Below, piece after piece: positions 48,060-60,101 of a stretch of 64,000 nucleotides of DNA (position 1 is its first letter; each line of letters opens with the position of its first letter). The notes under the pieces were generated by a model, which did not search any database, was not told the origin of the DNA, and saw only the letters and a program-made list of their open reading frames with translations. Position numbers and translations under genes: made by a program. The DNA comes from Diphasiastrum complanatum (Eukaryota > Streptophyta > Lycopodiopsida > Lycopodiales > Lycopodiaceae): assembly GCA_029204225.1 (NCBI GenBank), contig CM055111.1:11865697-11929696 (forward strand). The letters run 5' to 3'.

Positions 48060-48514
48060 TTATAATTGACAATTGAATTCAACATAGACAAGAGATAGTA
48101 AACTCAAATATGAAAATCTGATAATAAAGCCAATACATAAGATGATGGTGCTATCCAATCTGTGCACCCTGGAGAAGGGCTTCAATGGCGATCTTGAATA
48201 GACTCTGGACGACTGATCTACAATAAAGAGAATGCTCCAACTACTGAGGAATGCTTCTCAATGTGGTAGTTATATGTAGCGACCAACATCAGAGAAAGCG
48301 AACAGCCAAGTGTTAAAAGGGATGCAAAACACCAAAAGTGTGTTTTCGCATAAGGAGTCGAAAGGCCAAATGATGAAGTGGCCGTACCATCGGGGTTGGG
48401 CCCCAGACCGTGCTGATGGGGGGCTCTGCCCTCCAAACCCCCCACCGGGGGGCTATCGCCCCCCAAACTTCTTGCTATGCAATCCAGCCATCTCATAACC
48501 ATCATGGTCTCACA
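48060..48514 (-). repeat. Copia E 5' LTR (boundaries approximate)
   Basis: Minus strand from TGTGAGACCATG at 48514 to near 48067 (TTGTCA) or 48060. Includes a very GC-rich hairpin-prone stretch at 48418-48472 made of ggggggcgatagcccccc-like units, unlike the AT-rich surroundings. No second LTR in the window. Confidence 0.6.
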
Positions 48515-48729
48515 TTAGACCCCGTACTAACAACCGTGCTCAATTATGGCTTCTCCTCATAAAGGGGGCCTTACAGATTTGAGCTCACGGTTAACTAGTG
48601 ACTACTAAACTGAGAGGTGAATGTTTAGTTATGTCTAACATGTTCTTGGACAAAACCTGATGTTCTTTAGTGATAGAGCGGATTTGGAGGAGGTTGTAGG
48701 AGGAGGGCAAAAACCACTTTGACAACATT
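48515..48729. other. Short spacer between copia E and the Helitron
   Basis: No feature seen. May contain part of the Helitron upstream of the first recognisable helicase-protein segment. Confidence 0.4.
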
Positions 48730-51530
48730 TTTTTTTTGAGTTGAATAAAAGTGGATTCAAAAGCTCAGGAGTTACTTTACCAAGACTTTCCAAAGTTGTG
48801 TATGTATACAACAAAGGGTTGCGTAGGTGGATCCGTCAGAGCAGGAGACAGAAAATCCTTGCCATTGGACACATGTATTTTGTCAATTTGTTCAAAGGGG
48901 AGCGATTTCATTTACAAGTTCTTGCATCCAAAATTTCTTTGGTCCCAAGTTCAAGACCCCCTTGAAAACCAAGAAGCATTTACGAGTTCTTTTGGCTCAC
49001 ATTTTGCTATAATCTTATTGACCTGTGCCCCTGCGGATCCACTAGACCTTTGGAAGAGTGTAGAGCCATATTTGGTGGAGGATTATGCACATGATTTGGG
49101 ACAACCAATAACATTTGAGACCATTACTGTGAGTCAGATTTTGATAGATAGGGCTATTTTGGATGTTGAAATGCATATGCAGGCAACAAGACAGTCGCCA
49201 CAAAATTTTGGTTTTAGAATTCCAGAGAGTGAGGTGGATTTTTGTCCACTATTTCGAGAGAAGTTCTTTTGATGAGAGCATTCAACAGGTGGAGGTTGAA
49301 GTGGAAAAATTAAATATTGAACAATGCCCGATATTTGATCATGTAATACATGAGCATGTGGACAAAAGAAAAGGTGGAGTGTTTTTCATAGATGATCCCG
49401 GTGGTATTGGCAGACATATCTTTATAGTGTCATGTTGTCGTACGTTCGTGCACGCGGAGGGATTGCATTGGCTGTTGCATCATAAGGGATTGCTGCAATG
49501 CTAATTAAATGTGGCAAAACGGCGCATTCTAGATATAAAATTCCTCCAATGGAATTGCATGAGACCTCGACATGTAATATCTCAAAGCAATCTATATTAG
49601 ATAAGCTTTTGATGACATGTTGACTCATTATTTGGGACAAGGCTCCAATGGTCCATAAGCATGCAGTTGACTGTTTACATCGATCTCTAAAGATATATAG
49701 TCCAATGATACTCCTTTTGGTGGTATTCCTATAGTATATGGTAGCGATATTCACCAAGTACTACCGGTGGTACGTCGTGGTAGTCGGGCGCAAATTGTGA
49801 GTGCATGTCTTAGGCGTTCGCATTTGTGGAGACGTATTGAGGTCCACAAACTGTCAATCAACAAGCATGTAATGAGTGTAGAAGTTATTGATAGGGACGA
49901 GTAGTTGAGATTTGTTGATTTTTTGCTTCATATTGGAGATGGACATGAGCCCACATTTGTGCATCATATTAGAGGAGTTTTAAATCCGAAAAAGACCCCT
50001 TGTAAAGATTCTCTTATTTGTTTTCTAAAATTTGTTTGACACATGCACCAATCATAACACTCAAATTTGAAATCTACTTAACGTAACTTTTTGAGTCCAT
50101 TAAAAATGACATAACTTCTTAGTGGTAAGTCCAATTTTAGCGAAGTTTGGTGCGATGGAAAGTGCTCGATGAGTGCTGAGCTACAATTAAAAAGTTATGG
50201 CAAGTCAAAGGTATTAGTTGAGAATAATGCTATAATATTTTAAGGATTAATTCTTATAAGGTCCTTTTGGAGCTCAAAACTCCCCTAATGCGGTGTCGAT
50301 ATGATTTGTCTACCTGAGGGCATGTGCGAAAGGATGGAAAATGTAGAAGATTTGATCTCATTTACTTTTCTTGATATTGCACAACATTACAAGGATGCTG
50401 ATTTTTGAGGAGTCATGCAATATTGACTCCAATGAAGGATGTAGACGAGATGAATGCGAGAGTTATTGAGAGATTCCCTGATGATGCATGCACATTTTAT
50501 AGTGCTGACAGTGTGGTTGAGCATGAGGGTTTTGAGTTGTACCCAATGGAGTTTTTGAATAGCTTACAACCAAGTGATGCCCTCCATATCAGTTGGTCCT
50601 GAAGGTTGGAATGATAGTGATGTTGTTTCGATTCGATCACACAAGGGATTGTATGATGGAACAAGACTGATCATCCGTAAATTGGGTAAACTGGTCATAG
50701 AGGCAGAGATAGTAACTGGCAAAATTATAGGTTCTAGAGTCCTCATTCTATGGATTCCTATAGTGCCCAGCAATTCAGATTTGCCCAATTTGAATTGCAA
50801 AGAGTTTAGTTTTCCATTAGGCCAACTTTTGCCATGTCAATCAACAAGACACAAGGGCAAACTATGGATATGGTTGGACTGTATTTGCCACATCTCGTGT
50901 TGTGTCATGTTTAGTTTTATGTTGCACTATCAAGAGTACGAAATGAAGCAAGTCTGCGAGTGTTAATTATGGATAGAGATGGCCGATTTACAGATGTGGA
51001 AGGGGTGGTAAGGTACACTCAAAATATTGTATACTTGGAAGTGTTGTAGTCATTTGTTTGGAGTAAAGATGAAGAGAAGAATTTAAAGACAGATGTTTGG
51101 ATTCAAAACATGCAATACATTAATGGTTAGTTGTGAGTGTGAATTAGGATTAGATTTTAGGTATGATAGAGTTACAAATAGAGCAAGATTTGAGTTGTTT
51201 TTGTTGTTCAAAGATGCTTGCAAGCATAGACTTCTAATAAATGACGCGATGGAGTGGAGTAACTGCCTATTGGAGGCGGTGTCATGGGGGACTCTGTCGG
51301 AAGAATATAGGGAGTAGAGTTGTCATTCCACGGTTCCCTTTAGTGCCAAGCAATTCGGATTTGCCGTTTGAATTGTAGAGAGTACAATTCCCTATCAAAG
51401 CGGCTTTTGCCATGACAATAAACAAGGTGCAAGGGCAGACTATGGACACTATTGGATTGTATTTTCCATGTCTCGTATTTAGTCATGGTCAACTATATGT
51501 GGCACTATCAAGAGTGCAAAATGCCACATA
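48730..51530 (+). pseudogene. Helitron Rep/helicase remnant
   Basis: Segments of the plant Helitron protein in correct order but in changing frames: the pre-helicase part (RQKILAIGHMYFVNLFKGER at about 48850, PLDLWKSVEPYLVEDYAH), Walker A as DPGGIGRH at about 49400 (normal GPGGTGKT), ARGGIALAVAS, Walker B as IIWDKAPM at about 49637 (normal WDEAPM), GSDIHQVLPVVRRGSRAQIV at about 49740, MKDVDEMNARVIERFPDD at about 50430, FYSADSVVEHE, ELYPMEFLNSLQPS, YDGTRLIIRKLGKLVIEAEI and the C-terminal box near 50820. A second C-terminal box ([26 protein letters not shown]) follows at about 51420-51520. The HUH nuclease part is not seen. Catalytic residues are lost. Confidence 0.85.
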
Positions 51531-51539
51531 GAGCAGGGC

Positions 51540-51690
51540 TAGGGTTACATCAGGGTTAGTGTTAGATAGAGCAGGGTTAGAGTTACATTAGGATTAGGGT
51601 TAGAGTTAGGGTTTAGAGTGGCATTATGTGATAGATAGATTAGGGTTAGGGTTATATTAGGGTTGAGGATTAGAGTTAGGATACATAAAT
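51540..51690. repeat. Degenerate TTAGGG-like repeats
   Basis: Many ttagggtt/gttaggattagggtt motifs mixed with gttacatt and gagttagg. Resembles decayed telomere-type sequence inside the Helitron 3' region. Scattered ccctaa motifs also occur near 52388-52420. Not a clean array. Confidence 0.6.
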
Positions 51691-52344
51691 TGTTGCTAGC
51701 CACAAAAACATGGTTGTCGGCAAGGAATGGTTTCACACAAAAACATGGTTGTATACATTAGAGTGGTTGCTAATAAAATAATTGCTTCCATTGAATGTAT
51801 TGACCGCACATTTGGGTGGCCCATATCAAAGTTGTATATACGTATGTATATGTGTTTTTTATGTGTATATGTATGTGTGTGCATGTATGTGTCTTCATGT
51901 GCATATGGGCAATACGAAAAAAATGTGTGTATGTCTATGGGATTGAGGGTGTGTATGTATGTTTGTGCAGATGGTGTAGGGTGTGGTAAACTATAAGACA
52001 TTTGTGCGAGAGATAATGGAGCTATTCTGTTTTGGAAATGATGTTTATCCATGTAGTCTTGTTTGGGTGATAGAGCAATACACCCAATTTTTGTACTATC
52101 AGCAACTTTGCGGATATTTTCTTCCTCGAAAGTGATTTTTAGTGATAAATGTAGATGAATTTGTTAGTAATATGAAGTTGTATTTGAAGGATATGTCAAT
52201 TGTAAGACTGAGTAAAGTACAAACAATGTTGGATTTGATGGTTTACACATTAGTACTAAAGAATGACTTTGTATTTTGAATTTTGTATAAATCTGAGTTT
52301 GAATTTTGTGTAAATCTTTGATTGCTAAATTGATGCCTAAACCA

Positions 52345-52371
52345 CCCGTCAATGACGGGCTTGCCCACTAA
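52345..52371 (+). other. Helitron 3' terminus (hairpin plus CTAA)
   Basis: CCCGTC-aat-GACGGG (52345-52359) forms a 6-bp hairpin. Eight bases on is CTAA at 52368-52371, followed by T. Hairpin, CTRR end and insertion before T match Helitron rules, and the orientation agrees with the helicase segments upstream. Confidence 0.75.
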
Positions 52372-52554
52372 TGTCCAATATCTAAAGCCTAAACCCTAAT
52401 GCCAAAAGTCTAAACCCTACAACAGTCTTATTTGGTTGATTGGGATGTACACAAAATACCTACATTAGTAAATGATATATTTAGTTTATATTAGCCTTTG
52501 GTTAATGTTTATATTTAGTATATATATCTATTAGATTTTAATTTTAAGAAGTAA

Positions 52555-52704
52555 GAAACATGCACGCCACACATGTGAAATGTAGTGGTAGTTGATATAA
52601 GCTTTGGTAAGAAACGTGCATGCCATGCATGTGAAAAGTGGTGGTATTAGATATATAAGCTTTGATGAGAAACGTGCAAGCCACGCATGTGAAAAGTGCT
52701 GGTA

Positions 52705-52705
<1 letters not shown>
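52555..52705 (+). repeat. Three tandem units of about 57 bp
   Basis: gaaacgtgcatgccatgcatgtgaaaagt-type units start at 52555, 52611 and 52669. They adjoin the CA microsatellite. Confidence 0.9.

Positions 52706-52759
<54 letters not shown>
52705..52759. repeat. (CA)n microsatellite
   Basis: About 27 CA units. Confidence 0.97.
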
Positions 52760-52762
<3 letters not shown>

Positions 52763-52939
52763 ACATCCGCACCATATTTGTACAATCATTGGCCGTCCAC
52801 CCAAACCATCGGCCGCCACCCAAGATTTCGGCTAATTGTCATTGACAACTTTCGACCCAAATCATTGAACTTCAACCCAAACCATAGGCCACCGTGAGCA
52901 TCGTCCGCACATCTCGACCATTGGTCGCCACCCAAACTA

Positions 52940-52970
52940 TTGGTCACCCGTCAACGACAGGCTAACCCAC

Positions 52971-53024
<54 letters not shown>
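52940..53024. repeat. Second Helitron-like hairpin followed by (GT)n(AT)n
   Basis: cacccgtcaacgacaggctaacccactt (start about 52946) closely resembles the Helitron terminus at 52343-52371 but with one stem mismatch and CTTG in place of CTAA. It is followed by about 19 GT units (52972-53010) and an AT run. Could be a diverged terminus of a related element. Confidence 0.5.
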
Positions 53025-53025
<1 letters not shown>

Positions 53026-53089
53026 GTGGGATTGTCCGTTGTGGACAAGCGGGCGGCCGATGATTTGGATGGTGGCCTATGGTTTAGGA

Positions 53090-53288
53090 GAAAAGTCGAT
53101 GGTCGTTGTGTTTCTCCGTAAACGTTGATTTAACGGTGCCCTTCAGTCAGACCGTAGGCAGGCGATAGCTTTGCGGTTCTGCCTGTTTCTGACTTTGCAT
53201 GTATTTCTGCAGACTGATTCAGAGAGAGGGAATTGTTGAGAGATGAAGGAGGGCGAAGGGATGAGTAGGAGAAGATTAAACTCCAACA
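53090..53288 (-). repeat. Copia F 3' LTR, partial
   Basis: On the minus strand an LTR start TGTTGGAGTTTAATC at 53288 follows a polypurine tract (cttaaaggggag, 53300-53289). Its other end could not be placed, because sequence from about 53090 down resembles the Helitron-like flank. No partner LTR identified. Confidence 0.6.
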
Positions 53289-53307
53289 CTCCCCTTTAAG
53301 CTTACTG

Positions 53308-55175
53308 CTACGAATATAGACTCAAGTTGAGATTTAACAATTTTACTAGAGTAGAATGTTTATTTCTTGACAATGGTTTTGTCAGAATGTCACCCAACAT
53401 ACTGTCTGTGTGATAGTAACTTAGTGCAATGTCTTTGTTCTGAACCTTCTCTCTGAGAAAATGAAGTTGAACCTCTATATGTTTGGTCCTTGTGTGAGTT
53501 CGTCGGTTCAACAACAGATCCATACAACTCTGATTGTTGCACTAGAGTATAGTTGGACCAAATTGTGGGAATCTCAGGTCCTGTAGTAGTCTTCTAAGCC
53601 ATAAAATCTCCTTCACTGCTGACGTAGCTACGACATATTCAGATTCTGTGGAGGACAGAGAAATGCATTTACGCTTTCTGCTGTTCCATGAGATGGGTCC
53701 TCCTGCGAGGAAACAAATGTAGCTTGATGTGGATTTTCTGGTATCCACGTCTCCTTCCCAATCTGAGTCTGAATAAGTGGTCAATGTGAGTGCAACTTCT
53801 ATATTGCCATTATAGCTCAACGCATAGTGCTTTGTAGCTTGAATGTATCTCAGTATTTTTTGTAGAGCTTTCCAGTGCTATAGGCCTGGATTGGACATGT
53901 ACTGAGACAATGTGCTTACTGCATATGCTAGATCAGGTCGTGTGCGGATCATAAAATACATAATAGATCCTATGACAGATTGATAACGATACCTACACAT
54001 TTCTTGCTGATTGCTTGAGTTTTGGGACACATGTCTTTGGACAGCTTAGCTCCTGGATCCATAGGTGTGTCTATGGGCTTGCAGTCCTCCATGCCATATC
54101 TGCAAAGTGCATTGGTCAAGTAGAATTCTTGGCTTATAGTTATCCTTCTGCCTGCGCGATCTCTGTGAATCTCCATTCCAAGTAGGTAGTGGATTGGGCC
54201 TAAATCAGTCATCTCAAATTCTGATGAAATCAGAGATTTGGTTTCCTGTAGTAACTGATTTGAATTGCTAATAATTAAAGAATCATCAATGTATAATGCT
54301 ATTATGACATAGCTTGACCATTTATGCCTGAGATATACATTGCAATCTACAAAGCAAGAAGTAAAATTGTGTTGCAACAAGAAGTGATTAATTCTATCAT
54401 ACTAGGCCCTGGGAGCTTGCTTAAGACCATATAAAGCCTTATGCAATTTACATACCAGATGCTCCTTGCCTTGAAGGATGTAACCTTCTGGTTGATAGAT
54501 GAATATATCTTCTTGTATAAATCCGTGTAGGAATGTCGTCTGGACGTCCATCTGATGAATGTCCAGATCTTTTGCAGCAGCTATAGCCAGTAAGGTACGA
54601 ATAGACTGATGCTTTACCACTGGACTAAAGGTCTCAGTGCAGTCTATCATATACTTGTTCAAAGCCTTTAACCACCAGTCTAGCTTTCCATTTGGATATA
54701 GATCCATCTAGCTTAAGCTTTAGCTTAAAGATCCACTTGGAGTCAATTGGTTTTACACCAGTAGGAGGATTGACAAGATTCCAGGTCTTATTCTTCATTA
54801 GAGACTGATACTCAGCATCCATGACAACCTTCCAATTGCCTACATTGGGCATTGACAGAGCTTCTACAATTATGGCAGGTTCATCATGACTGATGAACGT
54901 CTGAGAGACAAAACGATCAGGTTGTTGTCGTTGTATTGTAGACCTTCAAGCTGCAAGTGCTTGAGTGGATGATTCTCCATGGTGAATGACTGGGATCGTA
55001 GCATCTTGTGGCTAAACAATCGCGGGTCTGGGCCCATCGATGGTAAGCAGAGCTATTGGGACAAACTCCTCTGCTTGAACAGTTGTAGGTCGTTGCCTAA
55101 GGATGGATGGTGGAGCTGTTGTGGTATACTCTTGCATCGATTGCTTCTGCTTGAAATTGTATATTGGTTCCCATG
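53308..55175 (-). pseudogene. Ty1/copia F reverse transcriptase and RNase H
   Basis: Minus strand from the linker (55175-54860) through RT: EYQSLMKNKTWNLVNPP, IDSKWIFKLKLKLDGS, LDIHQMDVQTTFLHG, YGLKQAPRA, the catalytic box ALYIDDSLII (Ile where Val is usual), LGMEIHRD and PMDPGAKLSKD; then RNase H: YSDSDWEGDVDTRKSTSSYI, LSSTESEYVVATSAVKE, KHIEVQLHFLRE and DILTKPLS. Frame breaks at about 54640, 54390 and 53960. Integrase and gag are missing upstream. RT copies RNA into cDNA; this copy is dead but well preserved. Confidence 0.9.
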
Positions 55176-55179
55176 AGAG

Positions 55180-55620
55180 CGATAGTATAGATCAGATTTC
55201 AGCATGAATGGAAGATCCAATCCATTAACACTAGATCCACAACAAAGATAGCTTACTCTTTTTCTCTCTCATTTCTCTCTCATACAAACTATAATAACAT
55301 GCAATCCCAATAACAATCAGATCCAACAATTAGCAAAATCCAAAGAAAACATGAGAGTTGGAGGAAAAGTGATAGAGAGCAAGGACATTCATCAATCCAC
55401 TTCATAAGGGAACCAATCTGCTTGTATTGAAGAAAAGATGGAACATGTGTAGGAACTCGAGTTGGTCCCTTTTTATAGTAGAGAGGAGGACCCTGGCCTC
55501 TGAATCCTATTGGTCCATTTCTGCCTTCCTAATTATTCAAATTTAAAAAAGAGTGAGAACCATCCAAATTGGAGGGAAACCCAACTTTATTCACTAACTT
55601 GACATTTAGGCCCTGCGAAA
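55180..55620 (-). repeat. LTR-like fragment with TATA box
   Basis: On the minus strand a ctataaaaagggacc box at about 55480-55466, with CT-rich and leader-like sequence downstream. Organisation resembles the gypsy D LTR (TATA followed by similar spacing; ctgaatcctattggtcc here against ctcaatcttattggc there). No clean boundaries. Probably LTR debris between copia F and G. Confidence 0.4.
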
Positions 55621-55624
55621 CAAC

Positions 55625-56388
55625 CTAGAACCAGATTTCCAAGAGGACAGGCCAGAAGAGCCAAGTCTATTCTGTCATTGATACATAGTGACTTATGTGG
55701 TCCTATGAGCGTACCTTCCTTGGGTAAGGCTCTATACTTTATTACATTCATTGATGACTACTCCCGTTTTACTAGTGTAATGTTCATTAAAAAACAAGTC
55801 AGAAGCATTCAATCGCTTCAAAGAATTCAAGCAATATGCTAGGAATAAGACTGGTCAGAAAATCAAGGCCCTATGGTCTGATCAGGGAGAGAGTACTCAT
55901 CAAATGAGATGAAGGACTATATGTCATCATGTGGCATGCACCATTAGTTTACTACAAGCTAAACTCCTCAACAAAGCGGAGTAGCTGAGCGGAAGAACCG
56001 CACACTGTTGGAAGCTGCATGATCCACGACAGCCAACACCCATTTACCTCAAACATTCTGGGCAGAAGCAATCTCTACGGCCTGCTATCTGCAGAACTAC
56101 TCCAACACTAAAGCAATTGACTCCAAGACACCGTTTGAAGCCTACTACGGATACAAACCAAGCTTAAAACATCTACGTGTTTTTGGATGTCTCTGTTATG
56201 CACAAGTGCCACCTGATTTGAGGAAGAAACTGGAGCCAATAATCTATAAAAACATCTTCATCGGCTACTCAACGTCGCATAAAGCATATCACATCTATGA
56301 TGTTGACTCAGGTCACAGATCTCAGTCAAGCCGTGATGTTGTCTTTCTTAAGAACACTATCTTGAGTTTGGGGTCATGTCCATGGTGA
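55625..56388 (+). pseudogene. Ty1/copia G integrase fragment
   Basis: Plus strand: IHSDLCGPMSVPSLG, YFITFIDDYSRFTSVMFIKK, TPQQSGVAERKNRTLLEAA (first catalytic Asp and the Glu visible), FWAEAISTACYLQN, SKTPFEAYYGYKP, LRVFGCLCYAQVP and the late segment FIGYSTSHKAYHIYD. Several stops (for example TGA before STTANTHLP) and a deletion around the second Asp (normally D.G.E). Gag, RT and LTRs are not found beside it. Confidence 0.88.
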
Positions 56389-57070
56389 TTTCCACTAAAA
56401 TTCATGTTGTACATAAAAGGAGTGTGAATTGAGCACATATCCTTCTAGTGTAGCTCGGATTTGAGTTAGATATGTTCAATTATGATGACATGCAGATGTT
56501 TAGATAACATGCAAAGTCTTATTGTATGTATGCAAGCCACATGCAATCAGTGCATGCAACATGCAAAGTAGTTTCAGTGATCTACACATGTCTAGGCAGT
56601 TTTATGAGTTGACATGCAGTACATGCAACATACATGCATGCAGTTACACATGTGGATTTCTGGTCGGTGAATTAGTTCAGTTAAGTGGACTTTCCATGCA
56701 ACTCCGCTGTAGGAATTTGAGTCTCTCTCATGTAGGGAAAGATGGGCATGTTTTTCCATATCGTGAATATTGAGATTTTGGTGTTTTGGACTCATTCTCT
56801 CTCTACCTAAGTTTTCTATGCTTGATTTTCTCTCTCTACCCGAGAGCAGCCTTTTTTCCCCGTACTAAACACTTAGAATTTTTTTTGACATTCATTTCTC
56901 ATAGTGAAGAGTTAGATTTTTTCATCAGATGTATGCCATTGTGCTCTTGCCTTAGATTCAAGCATACTGTTCTTTGATCAATCTTGTGCAATCACAACAC
57001 CTCAGTAAGATCCTATAGGGTGTGTGGTGAAGTTCACACGTGCTAAAAACTTCACAGGATTGAGGCTAGG
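56389..57070. other. No gene seen; ATGCA-rich region
   Basis: Contains many catgca/tgcatg hexamers (56490-56660), which are RY-type motifs if functional, but no gene or element ends recognised. Confidence 0.35.
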
Positions 57071-57074
57071 CAAG

Positions 57075-59950
57075 GAAAGAAACCCACTACAAGTTTACAA
57101 ACATGATTGTGTTTACCCTCGATAATATGACCTTTTGGTTGCACCATGTAAGTGTCTTCTTTGATAGCTCCATTGAGATATGTTGTTTGTACATCCATTT
57201 GATGTATTTCCAAATCTGTTGCAGCGGAAAATGATAGCAAAAGTTGAATAGAGAATGCTTGACTACTGGACTGAAGGTTTTAGTGTAATCGACGTTTTAT
57301 ACTTGAGAAAATCCTCTGGCTACAAGTCGTGCCTTTCTTCTGTTGATGCTTCCATCTGCGTTGTACTTGATTTTAAAAATTTATATGCAATCAACTACAT
57401 TTCTGCTGGCAGGTAATTTGACAATTGTCCATGTCTGGTTCTTGATAAGAGATGAATACTCTTTGTCCATAGCTTCTTTCCAAAGATCTGAATTAGGCTG
57501 ACTGAGTGCCTCTCGGACAGACGTTGGTTCTTGAACAAGATAAGCTGCAGCCTCGTTGATATACCGGTTAGGTGGTCTGCTAGTCCTTGAAGATCTTCTG
57601 GGTAATACAAGAAGTTGATTATTTCCATCATATTGTAGTTGTTGATCTACAATATCATCATCTCTTGATTTGTCATTGATTTGTTGTTCGTTAAGAGTAG
57701 AGGAGCTTGGACCTTCAATAGGAATAGTCGATTGAGAAACTGGAAAGTCCAAAGCGTCAGGAGAATCTAATAGGTTGGCTACATAGGGATTGCCCTTTCC
57801 TTTGAGGTCTTGAAACTGATCTTCGATGAAGATGACTTCCGGCTAGTGAATATCTTTGACTCGAAGGGATCGAACAACTTGTAGGCTTGATCCGAAGTAG
57901 TGTAGATGATGAAAACACACTTGATACTCTGAAAGTCGAGCTTCTTTCCTGAGATCACGAGGAATCTGCGCAAAAGCAGTACATCCAAAAATTCGTAAGT
58001 TTGATAAGAAAGGTTTGGTACTTGTCCAAACTTCGAATGGTTGAGAGGCCTTTAGTAGAACATCTGTTATGAATATAGGTTGTTGTTGAAACAGCTTCAG
58101 TCCAAAATCACTTCGGAAGTGTCGCATGTGATAACATACACTTTGCCAATTCGATTAAGGTTTTGTTCTTCCTCTTAGCAAGACCATTTGACTGAGGCGA
58201 ATAGGAAGTGATGTATTGTTGTTCAATGCTGTTGTTAAGGCAATAGTCCTTGAATTTGTTGGAGATGTATTCTCCTTCGTTATCTAACCTCAGTGCTTTG
58301 ATTCGTTTGCCAGTTTGATTCTCAGCATGCTCTTTGTATTGTCTGAATTTGATGAAAGCCTTTGATTTCTGTTTAATGAAATAAACAACTGTTCTTCTAG
58401 ACAATTCGTCAATAAAGGTAATGAAGTACTTTGCATTTAGCAATGAGGGAATTTGCATAGGTCCACATATATCTGTATGAACAACATCTAACAGATCTTT
58501 TGCTGCATGCATATGGTTTGATCTAAAAGGAATCTAGTCTGCTTTCCAAAGATGCAGCTATGAAAGATAGGGAGATCGACCTTACCAGAAGGATAGTCGA
58601 GATCAAGAACCATGGATTGTCTGGACATGTTCATAACAAATGCATGATTCAATTGTTTGAGCGATGATGCCATAGTAATGCTTTATTGACTAGAACACAG
58701 GTTTTCAAGACTTGACTAGACTCAGAATAACAATGTGCCAATCTATATAAGTAACCCTGCCTCTTGCCGAGTGCAAGGATCTTATTACTCCTATCAATTA
58801 TTTTGCATTGATCAGATTCAAATTCTATCTTATGACCTAAATCTGTAATTCTACTCATTGATAACAGATTTGTAGAGAGTTTGCGAACATATAAGACCTT
58901 TGATAGTAATTTGAATTGATCATGCTGGAACCGCAATCTTACAGTACCTTCACCTTCAATAGTGTGAGTACTATTGTCACCAAGATGAACAAATTTCTTC
59001 ATGTTGTAAGGCGAGTAGGAGTTGAAGATCTCACGTTGATTGGTCATAAGTTGAGTTGCTCCAGAATCCAAAAACCATGAATCATCCAAGAATGCGCTTT
59101 GATCTTTGACCATGAATGCACCTTCGTCCACTTCGACCTAGGGAGATGATGAAACTATGTTTGCTTATTGATTAGGTTGCTTGGCTACATTCTTCGCTTG
59201 GAGAAGTCGGCAATACTTGATCTCATGATTATTGTGCTTGCAATACTTGCAAAACATCTTCTTCTTCGATTGTGGACCTTGAGTCGGCTTCTGATTCGTT
59301 GCAGCCTTCTTGGAGCTTTTCTGCTTTTGTCGCTTCGAGCCTTTATTGACATATAGAGCCTGAGAGGAGGAAATAGACGAAGGGTCTTGACTTCTTCGAT
59401 TATCTTCTTGTAGCAACATAGTGATAACTCTAGTAAGAGTTAAATTTGAGTGTGTCGATATGATCATCACCCAGTTCTCATATGTAGAGGGCAAGCTTGA
59501 AAGCAATGTCATAATTGTGTCTTGATTGTCTATGACGGATCCAATAGTGGCCATCTGTTGCAAGAGATTCTTAAACTGGTTAATGTGACTCTGAAGAGAA
59601 TCACCAGTAGACATTTTGAATGTGAAGAATTTTCTTCATAGATATAACTTAGTAGTTCCGTCCCTCACGTCATATAGTGAGTTCAAAATGTTCCAAACGT
59701 CTTTTGACATTTTAGCTTCAGCTATGTGTCCAATCTGTGTATCTGATATATTGAGGATAATAAACGCAAAAGCTTTACCGTCCTTCGATTCCCACCTTGA
59801 GTCGTCGTCTTCAGGTTTTACTTCTGTACTTGTAACAACATCCCATAAGCTGCTGGCGATTAGCAAGGTCTTCATCTTAAATTTCCACAAATGATAATTG
59901 GATTCATTCAGCCTGTCTGCGATAAGACCGACTTTACTTTGAGAATCCAT
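57075..59950 (-). pseudogene. Ty1/copia B' gag to start of reverse transcriptase
   Basis: Minus strand from ATG 59950. Gag (NESNYHLWKFKMKTLLI, MSKDVWNILNSLY); zinc knuckle CKYCKHNNHEIKYC at about 59250; protease SWFLDSGATQLMT at about 59080; integrase with LDVVHTDICGPMQIP, LRLDNEGEYISNKF and SPQSNGLAKRKNKTL; late integrase GCTAFAQIPRDLRKEARL; linker RRSSRTSRPPNRYI; and RT start LWKEAMDKEYSSLIKNQTWT then LEIHQMDVQTTYLNG. The sequence is lost at about 57075, before the RT catalytic box. The integrase Glu of the DDE triad (NG.AE) is Lys here. Stops near 59636, 59165 and 58649 add to the damage. The 5' LTR lies upstream at 60158. Confidence 0.9.
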
Positions 59951-60101
59951 CCAGAACTTAGTCTGTCGTTTGTGTCGATGACGCTAAGATGTGGTAATGC
60001 CAACAATAGGAAATTAATTCTCTGATACTGAAAGGTTGAAAAGAATTGAAGAGTATGATATCAAATTGATATCGCGAAAGATATCAAGTCTTAGAGCTTT
60101 C

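Noticed and set aside
51727-51996. 89-codon ORF rich in Val, Cys and Met
   Set aside because: Encoded by tgtatgtgtg simple repeats.
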